NCBI RefSeq assembly: GCF_007362475.1
Contig: NZ_CP041687.1
Location: 1,488,001 to 1,552,000 of the forward strand
Direction of reading: 5' to 3'
Length of the DNA stretch: 64,000 nt
From: Chryseobacterium sp. SNU WT5
GTDB lineage: Bacteria > Bacteroidota > Bacteroidia > Flavobacteriales > Weeksellaceae
Shown here: piece after piece, positions 17,356-26,918 of the stretch
How positions within the stretch are numbered: the stretch's first letter is position 1
How the letters are laid out: each line of letters begins with the position of its first letter
The notes under the pieces: model-generated
Seen by the model: the letters and a program-made list of their open reading frames with translations, nothing else
Databases searched by the model: none
What the model was told of the DNA's origin: nothing
Position numbers and translations under genes: made by a program

Positions 17356-17946
17356 TTAACTTAATTTTTCTACTCTTGCTAATGGCTTAAAAATATATTT
17401 TTTTCCTGACTTGGTTTGCAGGCAAAGATAGTTTTTTTTCCTCTTCTCCTCCATGATATAAATTTGATTTTTATAGGTAAAATGGTCGCCGGCGTTTAGA
17501 TCTTCAATGTATGAACTTTCATCTTCGCAATCTTCAATGTGGAAGTATCTTACTAAATCCGGACTCGACATAAAATTGGCTTTCGGGGATTTCGAGAACT
17601 TCAAAATGATTGCCTTTAAGTCATCATCATAAATCGCTAAACTTTCTAAAAGCATAATTCTGAAAGTATTTTTCCATTCTGCTCCATGAGCCGAGATCCG
17701 ACGCCCATATTTTTCAAAAGCAATTAAATGCGCCAGTTCATGGGTAAGTACAAAGAAGAAAAGTTGCGGTTGCAAAGTGGAATTAATGGTGATCTGATGA
17801 GAGTGATCCGGCATTTTCCGATAATCCCCTAATTTTGAATTACGGTCTTTCGTTATTTTGATATGAATAGAATAATCAGCAAACCAATTCTTTAAATACG
17901 ATAAAGTGTTTTCCGGTAAGTGTTTTTCTAAAAGAGAAATGGACAT
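17356..17946 (-). CDS. SprT-like zinc metalloprotein
   Basis: A 196-residue SprT-like domain protein. The zinc-binding HExxH motif is visible as THELAHLIAFEKYG (about residues 69-82), followed by the usual downstream third ligand region SAHGAEWKNTF. The C-terminal part lacks the four-Cys zinc ribbon seen in E. coli SprT; it ends in a small beta domain (FTYKNQIYIMEEKRKKNYLC). SprT-like proteins include DNA-protein crosslink proteases such as human Spartan, but bacterial members are largely uncharacterised, so the substrate is unknown. It is the first gene of a pair with the guanylyltransferase. Confidence 0.85.
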   Translation of the reverse strand: MSISLLEKHLPENTLSYLKNWFADYSIHIKITKDRNSKLGDYRKMPDHSHQITINSTLQPQLFFFVLTHELAHLIAFEKYGRRISAHGAEWKNTFRIMLLESLAIYDDDLKAIILKFSKSPKANFMSSPDLVRYFHIEDCEDESSYIEDLNAGDHFTYKNQIYIMEEKRKKNYLCLQTKSGKKYIFKPLARVEKLS

Positions 17947-17994
17947 TTTGTAATAACTATTAAAGAAGAAAGTGTTTTATACTCCTTCTAATTT

Positions 17995-19344
17995 CTATAA
18001 AGATAAAGGAATTCCTGCATAGAAGTTCAATAGTTTCAAGCTGAAAAGGTAATTGTATTTCGCCTGTGCCACACTTCCCTGCGCGTTTGCATAGTTATTA
18101 CGGGCGTTGTTTAAATCATAAATGGTGGTACGACCTGCGTTATAGCTTTTCTCCGCAAAATCCAAAGCGAGTTTTGAGCTTTTCTCAACTTCTGTAGAGG
18201 TAATGTAAGACTCGTAATTACTCGTTGCATCGAATTGCGCTTTTTGAACGGTTTGCAGTACATCTTGCTTTTGTAGTTGAAGAGAAGTTCTCGCAATTTC
18301 TTCGTTTATCTTAGACTGCTCTATGTTTAACTTCGTTATTCCTTTATTGAAGATAGGAATGTTTGCCGATAATCCAAGTTGCTGTCCGAAGTTGTCTTTG
18401 TATTGTTTAAAAAAGCTGCTTTCCTTGATTGGGTTGCCATTAATATCCCGACCAGCATTATTGGTTACCAGAGAATTAAAGTAAGAAGTTCCTACACCTG
18501 CATTTGCGGAGATTGTAGGCCAAAAACCTGTTTCGGTAATTTCTGTCTGAGCTTCCGCAGATTTTATTCTGCTTTCTGCCGCTTTGATTTGAGGTTGGTT
18601 TTCATAAGCTTTATCAATAATCTGAGCAGCTGAATAAAGCGGCGCATCTATTTTATTGTCGACATCTACATTTTGAATGTCAAAATTTTTATAATCTGGA
18701 AGCTGCAATAACATCGCTAATGAAAACAGACTTCTTTCCGTATTAATTTCTGCAGTTTTCACATTCAGTTTTTCTCTTGCCAATGCTGCTTCTGCTTCTG
18801 CTAAGATGGTTTGTGCTGTTGTACCAACTTCTGTGGTAATCTTTGCACGTTGATAGAGCTTTTCTGCATTTTGCAAAGCACTTTCTGATATTCTGGTGAC
18901 TTCACGATTTAATAAAATGGATAAATATTGTTGGGCAATCTGTAATGAAATATCATTTTTTATTTTTTCAATATCATACTGAGTTGCTTCAACTTCAAAT
19001 TGAGTTTTTCTGATATTTTTTTCTAATCTGCCATTGTTGAAAAGTAAAATATCTGCGCTTACATTAGCTCCGTTGCTGAAGTTATCATTCCGGTTGGTAT
19101 TTCCGAAAATATCTCTTCCTTGACCGAAACTTGCATTATTATTAATGTTTGCTGATACAGAAGGTAGATACTGTCGCTTTGCAATCTGCAAAGAGTTATC
19201 CTGAAGCTTTTTGTTATAGGAATTCTGAATAACCTGAAGGTTGTTCTCAATGGCATAATTTACACATTCCTGTAGCGTCCATATCTTCTGAGAAAAGACA
19301 AAAGTTGATACTAAACTCAGAAAAAAAATAGCTGATTTCTTCAT
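17995..19344 (-). CDS. TolC family outer membrane efflux protein
   Basis: About 449 residues. I place the start at ATG 19344 because it gives a clean signal peptide (MKKSAIFFLSLVSTFVFSQ); a longer frame upstream adds 17 residues that would bury it. The mature protein has the duplicated outer membrane efflux domain: WTLQECVNYAIENNL opens each TolC relative, and the second half repeats long coiled-coil helices (QIKAAESRIKSAEAQTEITE) and the NIPIFNKGITKLNIEQ strand. It would form a trimeric channel across outer membrane and periplasm. No membrane-fusion or inner-membrane pump gene is adjacent, so its partner is encoded elsewhere. Confidence 0.9.
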   Translation of the reverse strand: MKKSAIFFLSLVSTFVFSQKIWTLQECVNYAIENNLQVIQNSYNKKLQDNSLQIAKRQYLPSVSANINNNASFGQGRDIFGNTNRNDNFSNGANVSADILLFNNGRLEKNIRKTQFEVEATQYDIEKIKNDISLQIAQQYLSILLNREVTRISESALQNAEKLYQRAKITTEVGTTAQTILAEAEAALAREKLNVKTAEINTERSLFSLAMLLQLPDYKNFDIQNVDVDNKIDAPLYSAAQIIDKAYENQPQIKAAESRIKSAEAQTEITETGFWPTISANAGVGTSYFNSLVTNNAGRDINGNPIKESSFFKQYKDNFGQQLGLSANIPIFNKGITKLNIEQSKINEEIARTSLQLQKQDVLQTVQKAQFDATSNYESYITSTEVEKSSKLALDFAEKSYNAGRTTIYDLNNARNNYANAQGSVAQAKYNYLFSLKLLNFYAGIPLSL

Positions 19345-19545
19345 GGATGATTTTAAATAATAAGACGAAGTTTTTAATGATTTGTTACAGTTCACTTTAT
19401 AAAAGGATTCGAAAAGTAGAAATTAGCCATTTAGTATACTTTTTTTTACGTAATTCTAATTTTTTTTAAATGCACCCGCTCTTATTACATATTTGGATAA
19501 ACGCTATTTGGTACCATCAAAACTAAAGTAATATTTAAATAATTC

Positions 19546-19731
19546 TTACAAACCTTTTTTATAAGCATTATTCCCAATACTATACCCAAACTGATAAGCA
19601 ATATAGATCACCAGTATGATTAGAATTATCGCTAGCAGAGTCAGTTTCTTGTCGGATTTTATAGATTTACTTTTAGAATTATAAAAAATATCAGTTCTTT
19701 CTCTTGAAGGAGTTCGGTTGTTTTTGTGCAT
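19546..19731 (-). CDS. Small single-pass membrane protein
   Basis: A 61-residue frame: a polar, basic N-terminus (about residues 1-29) followed by one strong membrane helix (LTLLAIILIILVIYIAYQFGY) and a short tail NNAYKKGL. No family is recognised. It lies downstream of the MutS-like gene with a 56-base gap, in the same direction. The composition (Lys/Ser head and one helix) is plausible for a genuine small protein, but there is no motif to confirm it. Confidence 0.55.
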   Translation of the reverse strand: MHKNNRTPSRERTDIFYNSKSKSIKSDKKLTLLAIILIILVIYIAYQFGYSIGNNAYKKGL

Positions 19732-19787
19732 CTTTATCTTAATTATGAGTAAATGGTGAAATCTTAAAAATTACTTTTGTTTTGTAA

Positions 19788-21581
19788 TCAATCTATTATC
19801 CCAAACTTCCGCATCAGATAAATTGCATTCATACTTTTGGTAACACCATTTTGAAGTTGATAATCCGTTTCTAATTCGCCATTAATATTCTGAAGTTCAA
19901 AGCAATAGTTTTTGATTTTTAAAGGAAATTTTTCTTCTATTTTCGTCAGATCCAGATCGTGAGTTGCAATTAGACAGGAAAAATCGGTTGGGTTATTCAT
20001 GAGTTTCTCCAGAAAGAGTTCAGAGCCTTTTAGCTTGTCCTGCGAGTTGGTTCCCTTTAAAATTTCATCTAAAATAATGAATTGAGGAATGCCTTTTTCC
20101 AGATTTTCGACCAGGCTTCTCAATCTCAGAATTTCTGCATTAAAATAGGAAGTCCCATCGTTTAAAGAATCGCTCGTTCGCATTGACGAAAATATTTTCA
20201 TCGGTATAAATGAAAATTCCTTTGCCGCTACCGGACAGCCATTCATTGCCAGTACTAAATTGATTCCTATTGTTCTTAAAAATGTGCTTTTGCCGGTCAT
20301 ATTAGCACCCGTGATAATAGCGATCTCTGTATTTTTTGAAACCTCAAAATTATTGGATACTACTTTTTCTTTCGATAACAAAGGATGGGTGATCTGCAAG
20401 GCTTTTAATTTTTCACCTTTATCTATAACTTGCGGATAGATATAAGTGGGATTTTTAAAGGTAAAAATTCCGAAAGAGATCAACGCTTCAAATTCTGCAA
20501 ACGCATCAAACCATTGTGGGAGATCCTGTCCTATTTTTTGTATTTGCTTTTCAATTTGTATCGCAAAATTAAGTTTCCATAAGAAGAAATTATTTAGGAT
20601 CAATCCTATATTTCCGTTTCCGCTTTCGTAATTTCTTAATAACCGCCCCAACTTTTCTATTTCTTTTCTGGATGAATTGCGGTTTGTAGAAATAAATTTT
20701 TTCTGAAGATCTGTAAAGAGAGCTGATTGAAATTTTTCTTTTTCAAGGTGTGTAAATACAGATAAGAACTGATCGTATTGGCTGGAATCAAAGGATAAAG
20801 CATTAGAAATAGAATTGATCTTTTTTCGATAGAAGAAAAGAACGATTCTAGAGATCGTAAATATACCTCCGAAAAGTAGTGCTAAATAAAAATTGGGAAT
20901 CTTAATAAAAATAAGTGAAATTAAAACGCCGATACTTAACAACGGAATTGCAAATACAGCGACTTTAGCCATAAGAGAATCCTTGAAAATATCCTCTTTT
21001 CTTTCCGGGTAATCAATCTTTTCATTGATGCTTAATGACTTACACAAGGAAAGAAAATGAATACACCAGTCGGTTTTTTGAGAGATTTCCTGTATTGCGG
21101 TTTGTCTCGCCGTAATTTGCTTTTCTTCTACCAATAAATTTAACAGAAAATCTTTAAGTTTATTTTTTCCTAAGACTGTTTCACAATAACTAACGATGCT
21201 GAACAGTGAATTTTTTCCTAAAATATCAAGATCTTTTGCAAACGGATGACCGGCAAGATCATCTTCTTCTTCTGAATCAAGACCGGTTTGAAACTCGGTT
21301 TTATTATTAATTTCGCTTCCAATGTGAAGGTAATTTTTGTAAAATAGCAATTCATCCCTCACTTTTTCCAGAAAAAGACCTAAAATAATAAACAGGAGAA
21401 GAAAGAAGATTCCTAAATACAAATGAGAAGGAAATCCATTTTCTGCCGCGAAATAATTAAATAAGAAGTAAACGATCAAAATAAAGATGGCTACACGCAG
21501 CCATCCAAGAAAGGTTTGTCTTTTTTTTAATCTTGAATAAATTTCTTTTTTCTCAGAAAGTAATAAAAGTAGTGAACTCAT
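19788..21581 (-). CDS. Membrane-anchored MutS-like ATPase
   Basis: A 597-residue protein with the MutS C-terminal ATPase domain: Walker A ITGANMTGKSTFLRTIG, the SSMRTSDSLNDGTSYFNAE segment, Walker B FIILDEILKGTNSQDK and the ATHD switch. Unlike true MutS it lacks the mismatch-binding and connector domains. Instead two N-terminal hydrophobic helices (about 25-44 and 53-70) and another hydrophobic stretch near 208-250 put it in the membrane. Such MutS-family membrane proteins recur in Bacteroidota; their role is not established and mismatch repair is unlikely. It follows the 21587 gene after 5 bases and so belongs to the SpmAB operon. Confidence 0.85.
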   Translation of the reverse strand: MSSLLLLLSEKKEIYSRLKKRQTFLGWLRVAIFILIVYFLFNYFAAENGFPSHLYLGIFFLLLFIILGLFLEKVRDELLFYKNYLHIGSEINNKTEFQTGLDSEEEDDLAGHPFAKDLDILGKNSLFSIVSYCETVLGKNKLKDFLLNLLVEEKQITARQTAIQEISQKTDWCIHFLSLCKSLSINEKIDYPERKEDIFKDSLMAKVAVFAIPLLSIGVLISLIFIKIPNFYLALLFGGIFTISRIVLFFYRKKINSISNALSFDSSQYDQFLSVFTHLEKEKFQSALFTDLQKKFISTNRNSSRKEIEKLGRLLRNYESGNGNIGLILNNFFLWKLNFAIQIEKQIQKIGQDLPQWFDAFAEFEALISFGIFTFKNPTYIYPQVIDKGEKLKALQITHPLLSKEKVVSNNFEVSKNTEIAIITGANMTGKSTFLRTIGINLVLAMNGCPVAAKEFSFIPMKIFSSMRTSDSLNDGTSYFNAEILRLRSLVENLEKGIPQFIILDEILKGTNSQDKLKGSELFLEKLMNNPTDFSCLIATHDLDLTKIEEKFPLKIKNYCFELQNINGELETDYQLQNGVTKSMNAIYLMRKFGIID

Positions 21582-21586
21582 TCAAT

Positions 21587-21973
21587 TCATACTTTTTTCA
21601 ATTCTCCAATTCTGCTGACTATTGGCATGGAGAAAATCCCACTTTTTTGCAAATAATTTTCATAGAATACTTGAGCTTTTTTAGCCAAGTCAGGATTAGG
21701 ATTATCTTTATATTTGGAATAGAAAAGATGGCCTAATAATTCAAAGTAGGGGATGTGGTGACTACTATCTTTTTCATTGATCAACTGAACAATTTCATCA
21801 GTTGTTTTAGAAGACAGTGTTTTAAAATCCATCTTAAACGTATCATTCATGTTCGTGTCAAAAATGCGTTGTTGTTCAGGCAGTTCGCCTTCGTATTTCT
21901 GTAATAAAAGTTTATCCAGAGATTCCGAAAATTGCTTTACTATTCTAATGATATAATCTTTATCGTGAATCAT
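21587..21973 (-). CDS. Conserved hypothetical protein, DUF6483-like
   Basis: A 128-residue, mostly helical, soluble protein (KDYIIRIVKQFSESLDKLLLQ; a later YFELLGHLFYSKYKDNPNPD). The N-terminal segment resembles the family I know as DUF6483, whose function is unknown; I am not certain of that assignment. There is no signal peptide. It sits between SpmAB (25-base gap) and the MutS-like ATPase (5-base gap), so the three are probably co-transcribed, but the context does not suggest a job. Confidence 0.75.
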   Translation of the reverse strand: MIHDKDYIIRIVKQFSESLDKLLLQKYEGELPEQQRIFDTNMNDTFKMDFKTLSSKTTDEIVQLINEKDSSHHIPYFELLGHLFYSKYKDNPNPDLAKKAQVFYENYLQKSGIFSMPIVSRIGELKKV

Positions 21974-21998
21974 TTTTTTTAATTTATAAATTTAATAT

Positions 21999-23402
21999 TT
22001 AAGCAAAGAAAATATAGGCAAGTATTACAGAAGTAATAATTCCAACCAGATCTGCCAAAAGCATTGCGGTTACGGTATATCTTGTATTTTTAATTCCAAC
22101 AGCTCCAAAATAAACGGCGATTACGTAGAAGGTCGTATCCGAACTTCCCTGTAGTACGGCCGCCAGTCTTCCCTGGAAGCTATCTGCACCGAAAGTCTGC
22201 ATCGTATCAACCATCATTCCCCTCGCTCCGGAACCAGAAAGTGGTTTAATTAAAGCGGTAGGTAATCCATCTACAAATCGGGTGTCAAATCCAACAATTG
22301 TTGCGACCCACTTCATCCCGTCTATTAAAACATCAAAAACCCCGGAAGTTCTTAATAAAGAAATCGCGATCAGCATTCCTACTAAGTAGGGAATAATTTT
22401 CACACAGGTCCAAAATCCTTCTTTCGCTCCATCAATAAACGCATCGAATACATTTATTTTTTTATAAATAGCACCCACGACAATTGCGAAAAAAATTAAA
22501 AGAATAATTCCATTACTCAGCAACATACTGAATTCATCCAGGCCTTCTTTACTTAGATGGACTAAATACACCACCAGTAAGGCAATAATCGCTGAGATCC
22601 CCCCAACATAAGCAATGACTACGGGTTGTAACAAATTAATTTTTTGAAAGAGAGAAACGAAAATCATGGCTGCCAAAGTTGCTGCAAACGTGGCGATCAT
22701 GCAGGGTAGAAATATATCTGTAGGAGTTGTAGAACCCATGGAAGCACGAATGGCTATAATAGACACTGGTATTAAAGTCAGTCCCCCAGCATGTAAACAC
22801 AGAAACATGATTTGTGAATTACTGGCTCGCTCTTTAGCTGGATTTAACGTTTGTAAACTTTCCATCGCTTTTAAACCAAAAGGAGTTGCGGCATTATCAA
22901 GTCCGAGGAGGTTCGCTGAGAAATTCAACAGCATATGTCCAAATGAGGGGTGGTTTTTAGGAATTTCTGGGAATATTTTTGAGAAAAAAGGCTGAATCAT
23001 ACGCGAAAGGAAATTAATTCCGCCCGCTTTTTCTGCGATGCTCATAAAACCCATAAAAAGAGTCATAATTCCAATCAAGCCTAGACAGATTTTTACTGCA
23101 GTTTCCGACGTTCCAATAACACCATCTGTTTCCTGAACGCGATATACAGCAACCTGAGATTGTGCAGAATCTTTTTTATAATGAATACGATTTTGTTCAA
23201 AAGTAGGTTTTCCAAGTAAAGCAGTTGTTATTTCTGGATTAAGTTCGCTGATATGTTGAGTTGCGATTTGCACCGTATCCCCACTTTTACCAACAACCAT
23301 ATCATTATAAATTGCTTTGTAATTATCAGACGCCAAATACTTTACACTTGCAACAATAATGGCAACAATAATAAAGGCACTCCAAATCCTGCTTAAAACC
23401 AT
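21999..23402 (-). CDS. SpmA-SpmB fusion, nucleoside-recognition membrane protein
   Basis: A 467-residue polytopic membrane protein with two nucleoside-recognition (Gate) domains. The first spans about residues 80-220 (GLIGIMTLFMGFMSIAEKAGG, NLLGLDNAATPFGLKAM), corresponding to SpmA. The second spans about 290-460 (VKIIPYLVGMLIAISLLRTSG, LIKPLSGSGARGMM, STTFYVIAVYFG), corresponding to SpmB. In sporulating Firmicutes the two are separate spore-core dehydration proteins; in Bacteroidota they are commonly fused and have nothing to do with spores. Transport of a small solute is likely but unproven. A periplasmic loop of about 60 residues follows the first helix. It is the first gene of the SpmAB/21587/MutS-like operon. 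Confidence 0.87.
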   Translation of the reverse strand: MVLSRIWSAFIIVAIIVASVKYLASDNYKAIYNDMVVGKSGDTVQIATQHISELNPEITTALLGKPTFEQNRIHYKKDSAQSQVAVYRVQETDGVIGTSETAVKICLGLIGIMTLFMGFMSIAEKAGGINFLSRMIQPFFSKIFPEIPKNHPSFGHMLLNFSANLLGLDNAATPFGLKAMESLQTLNPAKERASNSQIMFLCLHAGGLTLIPVSIIAIRASMGSTTPTDIFLPCMIATFAATLAAMIFVSLFQKINLLQPVVIAYVGGISAIIALLVVYLVHLSKEGLDEFSMLLSNGIILLIFFAIVVGAIYKKINVFDAFIDGAKEGFWTCVKIIPYLVGMLIAISLLRTSGVFDVLIDGMKWVATIVGFDTRFVDGLPTALIKPLSGSGARGMMVDTMQTFGADSFQGRLAAVLQGSSDTTFYVIAVYFGAVGIKNTRYTVTAMLLADLVGIITSVILAYIFFA

Positions 23403-23551
23403 GAATTAAAAATTTGAGTAAAAGTAACTAAAAAGTTTATTTTTAATAGAGTTCAAACTGGATTTAATTAAATTTTGAGAAGAACATGATTGAAATTTGG
23501 ACAAATTAGAAGTTCCGATGTCTAAGATATTTTATTTTTTTACGTAAAAAA

Positions 23552-23576
23552 ATCCTGTCTCATTATAAGACAGGAT
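23552..23576 (-). terminator. Terminator of the 23597 gene
   Basis: A perfect 9-bp stem ATCCTGTCT / AGACAGGAT with a 7-base loop, followed on the minus strand by seven T residues. It lies 20 bases after the stop of the small membrane protein gene. Confidence 0.85.
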
Positions 23577-23596
23577 CAATCAATCGAAATTGATTT

Positions 23597-23791
23597 TTAT
23601 TGAACGGCTAAAAACTCTACGCCTTCATTGCCTTCTTTTTTATTTTTCACAACAAAATGCCGGTGAAAATCCTCGTAATAATCATCGTACTCTTTGGCCT
23701 TTCTTTTTAAAAATGTTCTCACACCGAAAACACCCAATCCTATAATAAGTCCTAGACTTCCTGCTAATAAAATTCCTGTTTTTGTATTCAT
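23597..23791 (-). CDS. Small membrane protein
   Basis: A 64-residue protein with one N-terminal glycine-rich helix (ILLAGSLGLIIGLGVFGVRTF, residues 7-27) followed by a basic cluster KRKAKEYDDYYEDFHRHF, so the tail should be cytoplasmic. It resembles the many short 'YtxH-like' single-helix proteins but I do not assign a family. A strong terminator directly after it and its own spacing on both sides support a real single-gene unit. Confidence 0.7.
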   Translation of the reverse strand: MNTKTGILLAGSLGLIIGLGVFGVRTFLKRKAKEYDDYYEDFHRHFVVKNKKEGNEGVEFLAVQ

Positions 23792-23965
23792 ATCTGAAAT
23801 TATAATAGTACATGATACAAATCTTGTACCTTTTTATAAGTGTTATACATTAATAAATTGTTAAAATTCATCCCAAACCTTAGACGAAGAAGGCAATAAT
23901 AATGTTAATTTTCAATGCTTACCATATCATATAAAAGTCTTATTTTTGAAGGAAATCTTTTATTT

Positions 23966-26080
23966 ATGAACGTGAAAATATTTACTGCTGGTATAGCTTC
24001 GTTATTTCTTGCATCTTGTGCCACTCCCAAAATGACTAAAAATTTGAATTACCCCGAAACCAAGAAAATAGATCATGTTGATGAATATTTTGGAACGAAA
24101 GTACTGGATCCTTACCGCTGGTTAGAAGATGACCGTGCGGAAGACACAAAAGATTGGGTGCAGAGGGAAGTTGCTTTTACCAATGATTATCTGGCCAAGA
24201 TTCCTTTCAGAGAAGAAATTCGTGCTGAGTTGAAAGAAATCTGGAATTATGAGAAAATCGGCGCTCCCTTTAAAGAAGGAGATTTTACCTATTTTTATAA
24301 AAATGATGGACTGCAGGCACAGTCAGTTTTATATCGAACTAATAAAAAAGGAAAGACGGAAGTTTTTCTAGACCCTAATAAATTCTCGGATAAAGGAACA
24401 ACTTCTTTAGCTGGCGTTTCTTTTAACAAGAAAGGTACTTTAGTTGCTTATTCGATTTCAGAAGGAGGCAGTGATTGGAATAAAATAATCATTATCAATG
24501 CATTAACTAAAAAGAAGTTGGATGAAACGATTATTGATGTCAAGTTTTCTGGAGCTTCATGGTTAGGTGACAAAGGATTTTTCTACTCCAGTTATGACAA
24601 ACCAAAAGGGAGTGAACTCTCCGCGAAAACCGATACACACAAGGTTTATTTTCATCAGTTAGGGACCAAACAAAGTGCTGATAAACTGATTATCGGTGGC
24701 GATGATTTCAAACGACGCTATATGGGCGTTGGTGTTTCTGATGACGAAAGATTTCAGATCTTAAGTGCTTCCGAAGCTACAAATGGCAACGAATTATATA
24801 TTAAAGATTTAAAAAAGAAAACTGAATTTATCCCCATTCAAAAAGGATATGACGTTAACACGAATGTTGTTGATTCAAAAGGAGATCTGATCTACGCTTT
24901 AACCGATAAAGATGCTCCGAATATGCGTCTGGTAAAATTTGATATTAACAAACCAGATGTTTGGACCGATGTTATTCCGGAAACTGAAAATGTACTCAAT
25001 GTATCTACCGGCGGGGGTTATATTTTTGCTAAATATATGAAAGATGCAGTTACTTCGGTAATGCAATTTGACTACGATGGCAAATTAATCCGTACGATTG
25101 ATTTACCCGGCATAGGTACTGCGTCTGGGTTTAGCGGGAAAGAAAAAGAAAAAGATCTGTATTTCTCTTTTACCAATTATATTACGCCAGGAACCATTTA
25201 TAAATTTAATGCAGATAGTGGAGCGGCTGAAGTTTATCAAAAACCGAATGTAAAATTCACTCCTGAAGATTACGTTTCAGAACAGGTATTCTACACCTCA
25301 AAAGACGGTACAAAAATTCCGATGATGATTAATTACAAAAAAGGTCTGAAACTCGACGGCAAAAACCCTACGATTCTTTATTCGTACGGTGGCTTCAACA
25401 TCAGTTTACAACCTTCTTTCTCTGTAGTTAATGCAATCTGGATGGAAAACGGTGGGATTTACGCAGTGCCAAACATTCGTGGTGGTGGAGAATATGGTAA
25501 AAAATGGCATGATGCAGGAACGAAAATGCAGAAGAAAAATGTGTTCAATGATTTTATTGCTGCAGGTGAATATTTGCAGAAAAAAGGATATACTTCTAAA
25601 CAATATATGGCACTTTCCGGACGTTCAAACGGAGGATTACTTGTCGGGGCAACTATGACTATGAGACCTGATCTGGCTAAAGTGGCTTTCCCGGGTGTGG
25701 GTGTTTTAGATATGTTGCGGTATAATAAATTCACTGCTGGAGCAGGGTGGAGCTATGATTATGGTACGGCAGAAGATAGCAAAGATATGTTTGAATATCT
25801 GAAATCGTATTCCCCACTTCATCAAGTTAAAAAAGGGACGTGTTATCCATCCACAATGATTATCACTAGTGATCATGATGATAGAGTAGTGCCGGCACAT
25901 TCGTTTAAATTTGGAGCAGAATTACAGGAAAAGCAATCTTGTGGAAACCCGGTTTTAGTACGAATCGAAACTAATGCGGGCCATGGAGCTGGTAGAAGTA
26001 CAGAACAGGTGATTGGTGAAAACGCTGATATTCTGAGTTTTGCCCTTTATGAAATGGGTTTTGAAGCTTTGAAGAAATAA
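23966..26080 (+). CDS. Prolyl oligopeptidase (S9A), lipoprotein
   Basis: About 704 residues. I choose ATG 23966, which opens a lipoprotein signal (FTAGIASLFLASC); a -7 element TATTTTTG (23941-23948) sits upstream and overlaps codons of any longer frame. The N-terminal part (about 30-60: DPYRWLEDDRAEDTKDWV) and the seven-bladed propeller precede the alpha/beta-hydrolase domain. The catalytic Ser lies in SGRSNGGLLVG, the Asp in SDHDDRVVP and the His in NAGHGAGRST. It cleaves peptides after proline and, by its signal, acts in the envelope. A terminator follows, so it is a single-gene unit. Confidence 0.93.
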   Translation: MNVKIFTAGIASLFLASCATPKMTKNLNYPETKKIDHVDEYFGTKVLDPYRWLEDDRAEDTKDWVQREVAFTNDYLAKIPFREEIRAELKEIWNYEKIGAPFKEGDFTYFYKNDGLQAQSVLYRTNKKGKTEVFLDPNKFSDKGTTSLAGVSFNKKGTLVAYSISEGGSDWNKIIIINALTKKKLDETIIDVKFSGASWLGDKGFFYSSYDKPKGSELSAKTDTHKVYFHQLGTKQSADKLIIGGDDFKRRYMGVGVSDDERFQILSASEATNGNELYIKDLKKKTEFIPIQKGYDVNTNVVDSKGDLIYALTDKDAPNMRLVKFDINKPDVWTDVIPETENVLNVSTGGGYIFAKYMKDAVTSVMQFDYDGKLIRTIDLPGIGTASGFSGKEKEKDLYFSFTNYITPGTIYKFNADSGAAEVYQKPNVKFTPEDYVSEQVFYTSKDGTKIPMMINYKKGLKLDGKNPTILYSYGGFNISLQPSFSVVNAIWMENGGIYAVPNIRGGGEYGKKWHDAGTKMQKKNVFNDFIAAGEYLQKKGYTSKQYMALSGRSNGGLLVGATMTMRPDLAKVAFPGVGVLDMLRYNKFTAGAGWSYDYGTAEDSKDMFEYLKSYSPLHQVKKGTCYPSTMIITSDHDDRVVPAHSFKFGAELQEKQSCGNPVLVRIETNAGHGAGRSTEQVIGENADILSFALYEMGFEALKK

Positions 26081-26100
26081 TCAATACTTAATAATACTTA

Positions 26101-26133
26101 AAACTTCCCGTGATACAAACCGGGAAGTTTTTT
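26101..26133 (+). terminator. Terminator of the prolyl oligopeptidase gene
   Basis: A perfect 10-bp stem AAACTTCCCG / CGGGAAGTTT with a 10-base loop and a T tract, 20 bases after the stop. Confidence 0.88.
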
Positions 26134-26169
26134 CATTTCAAGCAAAGAATAATTCACTAATTTTACGGC

Positions 26170-26886
26170 ATGGAAAAAGAGGAAATCGCCCAATTTTATG
26201 ACGAATTTTCTGAGAAGCAAATTAAGACAGGTGCTAATGAAAGATTAATTTCATTGTATGAAAAAATGACAAACTTAGGTTTGAAAAAAAATTCTAAAGT
26301 GTTAGAACTGGGATGTGGTGTTGGTATTTTCACTAAGCTTCTATCTAGGACGGTGAGCTCGGGAATCATAGAGGCGGTGGATTTAAGTCCTAAAAGTATT
26401 CAAATTGCGAAAAAATTAGTGGTAAAAAAGAATATTCATTTTGAGTCCCATGATGTTGTAAAATATCAGCCAAAAAACTCGGAATTTGATTTCATTACTC
26501 TAATGGATGTAATTGAGCATATTCCGTTAGATCAACATGATGAACTATTTAGTAATTTATCCCATATCTGTGTTGATAAATCGCATATCTTAATTAATAT
26601 TCCTAATCCGGATTACCTTAATTTTGCCAGGCATCATCATCCTGAAACATTACAGATGATCGATCAAGAAGTTCATCTTTTTCCCTTGTTAAAACATTTC
26701 GAAAAGCATAATCTAGAAATTATTTTTTTTGAAAAATACGGGATTTGGGCAGAAGAGGAATATCATTTCATGGTGGTGAGAAAAAAAAGAGCTTTTAAGC
26801 TGAAAAACTGCGGAGAAGATCGTAATTTTTCAAAAAAAGTTATAAAAAAAATAGCAGCGAAAATCGATACATTTAAATATCAATAG
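26170..26886 (+). CDS. Class I SAM-dependent methyltransferase
   Basis: A 238-residue methyltransferase. The SAM-binding motif I is VLELGCGVGIFTKLLSR (about residues 44-60), motif II is EAVDLSPKSIQIAKK and the motif IV region is DFITLMDVIEHIPLDQHDEL. The substrate is unknown; the fold is the ubiquinone/glycan type, and Bacteroidota have many such enzymes near glycan genes. It opens a plus-strand run leading to mutL (32-base gap), rhomboid and others, but no shared pathway is evident. Confidence 0.85.
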   Translation: MEKEEIAQFYDEFSEKQIKTGANERLISLYEKMTNLGLKKNSKVLELGCGVGIFTKLLSRTVSSGIIEAVDLSPKSIQIAKKLVVKKNIHFESHDVVKYQPKNSEFDFITLMDVIEHIPLDQHDELFSNLSHICVDKSHILINIPNPDYLNFARHHHPETLQMIDQEVHLFPLLKHFEKHNLEIIFFEKYGIWAEEEYHFMVVRKKRAFKLKNCGEDRNFSKKVIKKIAAKIDTFKYQ

Positions 26887-26918
26887 TTGCAGAAACATAT
26901 AGTAGACCCTTTAAAACA

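Noticed and set aside
23535-23558. T7-ACGT-A7 palindrome as an operator
   Set aside because: It is the A/T tail of the terminator at 23552-23576 and needs no separate explanation.
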